Part shown: positions 6,085-9,490 of the stretch, piece after piece
Layout of the letters: each line of letters begins with the position of its first letter
Position numbering within the stretch: position 1 is the stretch's first letter
Assembly: GCA_039923155.1 (NCBI GenBank)
Contig: JBDTDI010000057.1
Location: 1-9,490 of the forward strand
DNA length: 9,490 bases
From: Rhodococcus_D sp039923155
Lineage (GTDB): Bacteria > Actinomycetota > Actinomycetes > Mycobacteriales > Mycobacteriaceae
Direction of reading: 5' to 3'
The notes under the pieces: generated by a model
Told to the model about the DNA's origin: nothing
Databases searched by the model: none
Seen by the model: only the letters and a program-made list of their open reading frames with translations
Made by a program: the position numbers and the translations under genes

Positions 6085-6090
6085 TCCTGA
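5920..6090 (+). CDS. possible leaderless upstream ORF, Cys-containing leader peptide
   Basis: GTG at 5920 sits 8 bp after the TAGGAT hexamer, so a transcript could begin at this codon (leaderless). The frame encodes 56 residues starting VHGDVPALETCARTC, with Cys at 11, 15, 20 and 21, then an Arg-rich end. Its TGA (6088-6090) overlaps the proposed CTG start of the helicase (6087-6089) in a CTGA junction, a layout that allows translational coupling. A shorter version could start at ATG 6016. Against it: third-position G/C is lower than in the true genes and similar to the other frame, the peptide resembles nothing I know, and the start lies inside a strong hairpin stem. Treat it as a hypothesis. 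Confidence 0.25.
   Translation: MHGDVPALETCARTCSARSCCAAASALSRPRRMPRRGTGSRVLTRHVRATHGEARS
6073..6079 (+). promoter_or_regulatory. ribosome binding site pointing to a CTG start of the helicase
   Basis: GGAGAGG, seven bases before CTG at 6087. It is the only strong Shine-Dalgarno near the helicase N-terminus, and no in-frame ATG, GTG or TTG stands at the correct distance. It also lies in the loop of potential hairpin H4. Confidence 0.55.
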
Positions 6091-7820
6091 CCACCGACAC
6101 GACCCACCCCGACACCACCGAGACCACCACCAGCGAGACCGACACCACCGAGCCTTCCGCGCATCCCCTCACCGGTGACGCACCCGTGGCCCCCACCGCC
6201 CCCACCTTCGCCGAGCTCGGGGTGCGTGAGGAGATCGTGCGGGCCCTGCACGAGTCCGGAATCGACCGGACCTTCGCCATCCAGGAGCTGACCCTGCCCC
6301 TCGCCCTCGCTGGCGACGACGTCATCGGGCAGGCCCGCACCGGCATGGGCAAGACGCTGGGCTTCGGTGTGCCGCTCATGCACCGCATCACCACCTCCGG
6401 CTCCGGGACCACCGAGCTCGACGGCACCCCCCGAGCCCTGATCGTGGTCCCCACCCGTGAGCTCTGCGTGCAGGTGGCCCAGGACCTCGCCGACGCCGGC
6501 AAGCACCTCGGCCTGCGGGTGCAGTCCATCTACGGCGGGCGCCCCTACGAGCCCCAGGTCGCCGCCCTGCAGAGGGGTATCGACATCGTCGTCGGCACCC
6601 CCGGTCGGTTGCTCGACCTGGCGCAGCAGGGTCACCTGGTCCTCGGCAAGATCGGCGTGCTCGTCCTGGACGAGGCCGACGAGATGCTCGACCTCGGCTT
6701 CCTGCCCGACATCGAGCGAATCCTGCGGATGGTCCCCGACGCCCGCCAGACGATGTTGTTCTCCGCGACTATGCCGGGCCCGATCATCACCCTGGCCCGC
6801 ACCTTCCTCACCCAGCCGACGCACATCCGCGCCGAGGAGCCGGACTCGGGTGCCACCCACGAGAACACCACCCAGCACGCCTACCGGGCTCACGCCATGG
6901 ACAAGGTGGAGATGGTGTCCCGCGTGCTGCAGAGCCGTGGTCGTGGTCTGACGATGATCTTCACCCGGACCAAGCGGACGGCCCAGAAGGTGTCCGACGA
7001 GCTCGGCGAGCGGGGGTTCGCGGTCGGCGCGGTCCACGGCGACCTCGGTCAGGGCGCCCGCGAGCAGGCGCTGCGCGCGTTCCGCACCGGGAAGATCGAC
7101 GTGTTGGTGGCCACCGACGTCGCGGCCCGCGGGATCGACGTCACCGACGTGACCCACGTCGTGAACTACCAGTGTCCGGACGACGAGAAGACCTACGTCC
7201 ACCGCATCGGTCGCACCGGGCGGGCCGGCAAGACCGGAGTGGCGGTGACCCTGGTCGACTGGGACGACCTGCCCAAGTGGCAGCTCATCAACACCGCCCT
7301 CGACCTGGGGATGCCGGAGCCGGTGGAGACGTACTCGAACTCGCCGCACCTGTACGCAGAGCTGGACGTGCCCGAGGGCGTCAGCGGACGGCTGCCGCGC
7401 GCTGCGCGGACCCGGGTCGGCCTGGCCGCCGAGGAGGTCGAGGACCTCCCCGGTGCCCGCGGTTCGCGCGGCGGTGGGGCACGGTCGAACGGGGCCGGTT
7501 CCCGGGGCGCCGGTACCGGTGCCCCGCGGTCCGAAGGACGTCGGGAGCGCTCCGGCGGGGACGTCGCCGCCGGCAGCGGGGACGTCGTGAGCAGCGGTCG
7601 CAGCCGTCCGCGTCGCCGTCGGACGAGGAGCGGTTCGTCGGACGCCCCCACCGGCGCCGGCACCGGGACGGAGTCGACCCAGGGCGGCGACAGCGCGGCA
7701 GCGACGCCCACCGTCGGTGGTTCGTCGGACGCTCCCCGACGTCGGCGACGGCGGCGTGGGGGCAGCAGCAGCGGTTCGGCGGCCGTACCGTCGTCCAGCA
7801 GCCCCAGCTCCGAGGGCTAG
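6087..7820 (+). CDS. DEAD-box ATP-dependent RNA helicase (RhlE/DeaD type)
   Basis: 577 residues if started at CTG 6087. The order is: a Thr/Asp/Glu-rich N-terminus (1-30), a Q motif with TFAIQELTLP (62-71), Walker A ARTGMGKT (83-90; Met where most DEAD proteins have Ser), PTREL (122-126), TPGR (171-174), DEAD (195-198), SAT (226-228), then the second RecA domain with HGDLG, ATDVAARGID (342-351) and HRIGRTGR (372-379). After about residue 454 comes a disordered Arg/Gly/Ser tail with two Arg clusters (RPRRRRTR and PRRRRRRRGG) and a repeated GSSDAP, suited to RNA binding. It acts in the cytoplasm on structured RNA; the mycobacterial counterpart (Rv3211, rhlE) is reported with RNase E. Alternative starts: ATG 5910 overlaps the -10 box, and GTG 6186 would drop the Thr-rich part, whose G/C-ending codons look coding. 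The next gene starts 11 bp after its stop. Confidence 0.95.
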   Translation: MTTDTTHPDTTETTTSETDTTEPSAHPLTGDAPVAPTAPTFAELGVREEIVRALHESGIDRTFAIQELTLPLALAGDDVIGQARTGMGKTLGFGVPLMHRITTSGSGTTELDGTPRALIVVPTRELCVQVAQDLADAGKHLGLRVQSIYGGRPYEPQVAALQRGIDIVVGTPGRLLDLAQQGHLVLGKIGVLVLDEADEMLDLGFLPDIERILRMVPDARQTMLFSATMPGPIITLARTFLTQPTHIRAEEPDSGATHENTTQHAYRAHAMDKVEMVSRVLQSRGRGLTMIFTRTKRTAQKVSDELGERGFAVGAVHGDLGQGAREQALRAFRTGKIDVLVATDVAARGIDVTDVTHVVNYQCPDDEKTYVHRIGRTGRAGKTGVAVTLVDWDDLPKWQLINTALDLGMPEPVETYSNSPHLYAELDVPEGVSGRLPRAARTRVGLAAEEVEDLPGARGSRGGGARSNGAGSRGAGTGAPRSEGRRERSGGDVAAGSGDVVSSGRSRPRRRRTRSGSSDAPTGAGTGTESTQGGDSAAATPTVGGSSDAPRRRRRRRGGSSSGSAAVPSSSSPSSEG

Positions 7821-7831
7821 GGCCGTACTTC

Positions 7832-9052
7832 GTGATCGCCCCCGAGCGACGCAGCCGTCGCGACCTGGTGGCGGCCGCGACGATCGTGGTGGTCGCCGCG
7901 GTGCTGGTCGGGGTCGTGTGGTCGCGCAGCGACGCCCGGGCGACGACGTCGATCCCGGCGTCGTCGCCGCTTCCCGCGCTCGTGCCCGCGGCGAAGCTGC
8001 CCACCACGGTGCACCAGCTGTGGACGGCACCCAGCGGGGCAACCCGCGCACCGGTAGTCGTGGGTGGTGCGGTCGTGACCGGCGACGGACACGGGGTGCA
8101 GGGTCGTGACGCGGCCACCGGCACGGTGCGCTGGATCTACAGCCGTGACCTGAACCTGTGCGCGGTGGACGGGCAGTGGTCGCTGGCGGTCTCGGTGTTC
8201 GACGACGGCGAGGGCTGTAGCCAAGTCACGGCCCTGCAGGGCGACACCGGCGCGCGGGGCCCGCAGCGGAGCAGCGCAGCCGACGACGCCGTCACCCTCA
8301 CCGGTGACGGCACCTATCTCGTCTCGACCGGGCGCACCCGGCTGGACGTGTGGCGCTCGGACCTCGTCCGCACCGTCCAGCTCGGCCGGGTGCGGACCCC
8401 CGTCTCCCCCGGGGTTCAGCCGCGTGCCGGGTGCGTCCTGCACGCCGCGCTCTCGGTCCCCTCCCGGCTCAGCGTGCTCGCCACGTGCCCGAAGGAGAAG
8501 GTCGACCGACTGATCCTGCTCGATCCGGCGCCGAGCGACGCCGCAAAGCCGCAGGAGCAGGGCAGCGTGCTGCTGCCCAGCAAGGGCGCGCGGCTGCTGG
8601 CGGTGGGTTCGGCGGCCGAGGCCGTGCTCGTGCCCGAGGCTCCGGGCGGGCCTGAGGTCGTGGTGTACGACGGCACCGGCCGGCTGGTGACCCGCTACCT
8701 CGTGCCGGTGCCCGAGAAGCAGGTGGCCGCACTTGCCGCCACGGCGCTGCCCGAGCCGGTCAGCGCCGGTCCGGTGCTCACGGTGGCGGTCGGCAGAACC
8801 CTGCTCGCTCTGGACCCGACCACGCTCGCGCTGCGCTGGAGCGCTCAGGACGTGCTCGGTTCCGGGGTGCTGCTCGCTGGTTCGTTCGTCGTTCCGACCC
8901 CGCAGGGCCTCACGCCGCTCGACGCCACGACGGGCAGGGCGTCGAGCACCGTGGCGGTGGACCGGGGGGGCTACGCGGGCCCGGTCCAGCTCGGGGTGGC
9001 CGGTTCGGTGGTGCTCGAGCAGCGCGGGCGCACGCTCGTGGCGCTCGGTTAG
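7832..9052 (+). CDS. membrane-anchored PQQ/beta-propeller-like protein (Rv3212 type)
   Basis: 406 residues from GTG 7832. A short basic N-terminus (APERRSRRD) precedes one hydrophobic segment (about 12-30), followed by a Ser/Pro/Ala linker and a large extracytoplasmic part, so it is a signal-anchored cell-surface protein. Recurrent strand-turn units such as APVVVGGAVVTGDGHGVQGR and GRTLLALDPTTLALRW, and the ends GSFVVPTPQGLTPLDATTG and GSVVLEQRGRTLVALG, are typical of PQQ-like/quinoprotein beta-propeller blades. Cys110, 129, 201 and 219 could pair outside the membrane. No enzyme residues or lipobox are apparent; a binding or scaffold role is an inference. The frame is open upstream across the helicase tail, but that part is a shadow. 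GTG 7832 lies 11 bp after the helicase stop with a weak TAGGG upstream, so it probably shares the helicase transcript. Confidence 0.85.
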   Translation: MIAPERRSRRDLVAAATIVVVAAVLVGVVWSRSDARATTSIPASSPLPALVPAAKLPTTVHQLWTAPSGATRAPVVVGGAVVTGDGHGVQGRDAATGTVRWIYSRDLNLCAVDGQWSLAVSVFDDGEGCSQVTALQGDTGARGPQRSSAADDAVTLTGDGTYLVSTGRTRLDVWRSDLVRTVQLGRVRTPVSPGVQPRAGCVLHAALSVPSRLSVLATCPKEKVDRLILLDPAPSDAAKPQEQGSVLLPSKGARLLAVGSAAEAVLVPEAPGGPEVVVYDGTGRLVTRYLVPVPEKQVAALAATALPEPVSAGPVLTVAVGRTLLALDPTTLALRWSAQDVLGSGVLLAGSFVVPTPQGLTPLDATTGRASSTVAVDRGGYAGPVQLGVAGSVVLEQRGRTLVALG

Positions 9053-9055
9053 CCG

Positions 9056-9130
9056 CCTGGTCCAGCACCGGCGCTCCGCGCCTGGTCCAACACCGGCGCT
9101 CCGCGCCTAGTCCAACACCGGCAGCTCCGC
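9056..9130. repeat. three tandem copies of a 25-bp unit derived from the parA 3' end
   Basis: Copies at 9056-9080, 9081-9105 and 9106-9130. All begin CCT(G/A)GTCCA(G/A)CACCGGC and continue GCTCCGC. Copies 1 and 2 differ by one base (G/A at copy position 10). Copy 3 contains the last codons and TAG stop of the ParA gene; copies 1 and 2 have CAG in place of that TAG and lack one base, so they are non-coding echoes. The simplest reading is duplication of the gene end into the convergent intergenic gap. Confidence 0.85.
9067..9107. terminator. paired hairpins, possible bidirectional terminator
   Basis: Each junction between repeat copies makes GGCGC-TCC-GCGCC (9070-9082 and 9095-9107), a 5-bp stem with a 3-nt loop. 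The first can be extended by ACC/GGT around a single bulged base (9067-9086). They lie between the stops of two convergent genes, where a two-way terminator is expected. No T-run follows on either strand, so the function is an inference. Confidence 0.4.
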
Positions 9131-9490
9131 ACCGTCCTCCCAGTGGGCCAACAGGTTCCGCGCGAGCTCCCGGTAGGCGTCGGCGCCCTTGGTCCGGCGC
9201 CCGGCGAGCACGGAGCGACCCGACGCCGACGCCTCCGCGAAGCGCACCGTCCGCGGAATGGGCGGGGCGAGCAGGCGCACGTCGTATCGACCGGAGACGT
9301 CGGCCAGCACGTCGCGGCTGTGCGTGGTGCGCGCGTCGTACAAGGTCGGCAACACCCCGAGCAGCTGCAGGTCGGGGTTCGTGATGGCCTGGACGTCGGC
9401 CACCGTGCGCAGCAGCTGCCCGACCCCCCGGTGCGCCAACGTCTCGCACTGCAGGGGCACCAGCACCGCGTTCGCCGCAGTCAGCCCGTT
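9107..9490 (-). CDS. ParA/Soj-family ATPase, C-terminal part (5' end outside window)
   Basis: The last 127 residues are visible; the Walker A part lies beyond the right edge. The reading NGLTAANAVLVPLQCE is the typical ParA/MinD strand and loop in which chromosome- and plasmid-partition ATPases end their central sheet. VLPTLYDARTTHSRDVL and PPIPRTVRFAEASASGRSV are the conserved C-terminal segments. Known family role: ATP-dependent dimers on DNA or other surfaces that position cargo. No ParB or parS is visible in this window, and position matches the M. tuberculosis orphan Rv3213c, so the cargo is unknown. It is convergent with the propeller protein; the stops are 54 bp apart, and the gap is filled by the 25-bp repeats, the last of which covers this stop codon. 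Confidence 0.92.
   Translation of the reverse strand, partial: NGLTAANAVLVPLQCETLAHRGVGQLLRTVADVQAITNPDLQLLGVLPTLYDARTTHSRDVLADVSGRYDVRLLAPPIPRTVRFAEASASGRSVLAGRRTKGADAYRELARNLLAHWEDGAELPVLD

Noticed and set aside
7172..7831. Upstream part of the propeller-protein frame overlapping the helicase tail
   Set aside because: It is a frame shadow of the helicase C-terminus; the real protein begins near GTG 7832, just before its basic N-terminus and membrane segment.
5835..8051. 738-codon minus-strand open frame opposite the helicase
   Set aside because: Antisense to a helicase with all DEAD-box motifs; the translation is low-complexity with no family resemblance.
9056..9130. Repeats as a small CRISPR array
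   Set aside because: Copies are directly adjacent without spacers, and the last one is the coding end of parA.

Overview
The window is about 70% G+C by eye, uses GTG/TTG starts freely and has strongly G/C-biased third codon positions, which points to an actinobacterium. From memory of family knowledge (no search was run), the gene order matches the Mycobacterium tuberculosis block Rv3205c-Rv3213c: TIGR02569 protein, MoeZ, DUF3152, TetR, DUF3107, MiaE-like ferritin fold, RhlE-type helicase, membrane-anchored PQQ/WD-like protein, ParA. One gene is extra compared with that block (an alpha/beta hydrolase between DUF3152 and TetR), and the small Rv3209-type gene is missing. The genus cannot be fixed from this window; a Pseudonocardiales/Mycobacteriales-type actinobacterium is a reasonable guess.

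Layout. (1) 1-3860, minus strand: a tightly packed probable operon, transcribed right to left: alpha/beta hydrolase, DUF3152 membrane-anchored putative zinc protease, MoeZ (E1-like adenylyltransferase plus rhodanese), and a TIGR02569 kinase-fold protein that runs off the left edge. Gaps are 12-26 bp. (2) 3861-4114: divergent control region with nested inverted repeats and a -10-like hexamer. (3) 4115-5016: TetR regulator (plus, TTG start) converging on the 76-residue DUF3107 protein (minus). (4) 5155-5838: MiaE-like diiron ferritin-fold protein (minus), apparently leaderless. (5) 5839-6086: divergent promoters, then a roughly 170-nt helicase leader with several strong potential hairpins and a small upstream ORF. 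(6) 6087-7820: DEAD-box RNA helicase with an Arg/Gly/Ser-rich tail and apparently a CTG start, followed 11 bp later by a membrane-anchored beta-propeller-like protein (7832-9052), probably co-transcribed. (7) 9053-9130: three tandem copies of a 25-bp unit between convergent genes, derived from the 3' end of the next gene and able to form hairpins. (8) 9107-9490, minus: C-terminal part of a ParA-family ATPase, cut by the right edge.

Functionally this is conserved housekeeping territory: sulfur-carrier activation (MoeZ), a probable cell-surface protease, and RNA metabolism (helicase, and possibly tRNA modification by the MiaE-like protein). I saw no phage, transposon, CRISPR or rRNA/tRNA gene. 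The parts most worth a second look are non-coding: the structured helicase leader with its upstream ORF whose stop overlaps the putative CTG start, and the tandem duplication of the parA 3' end that may act as a two-way terminator.
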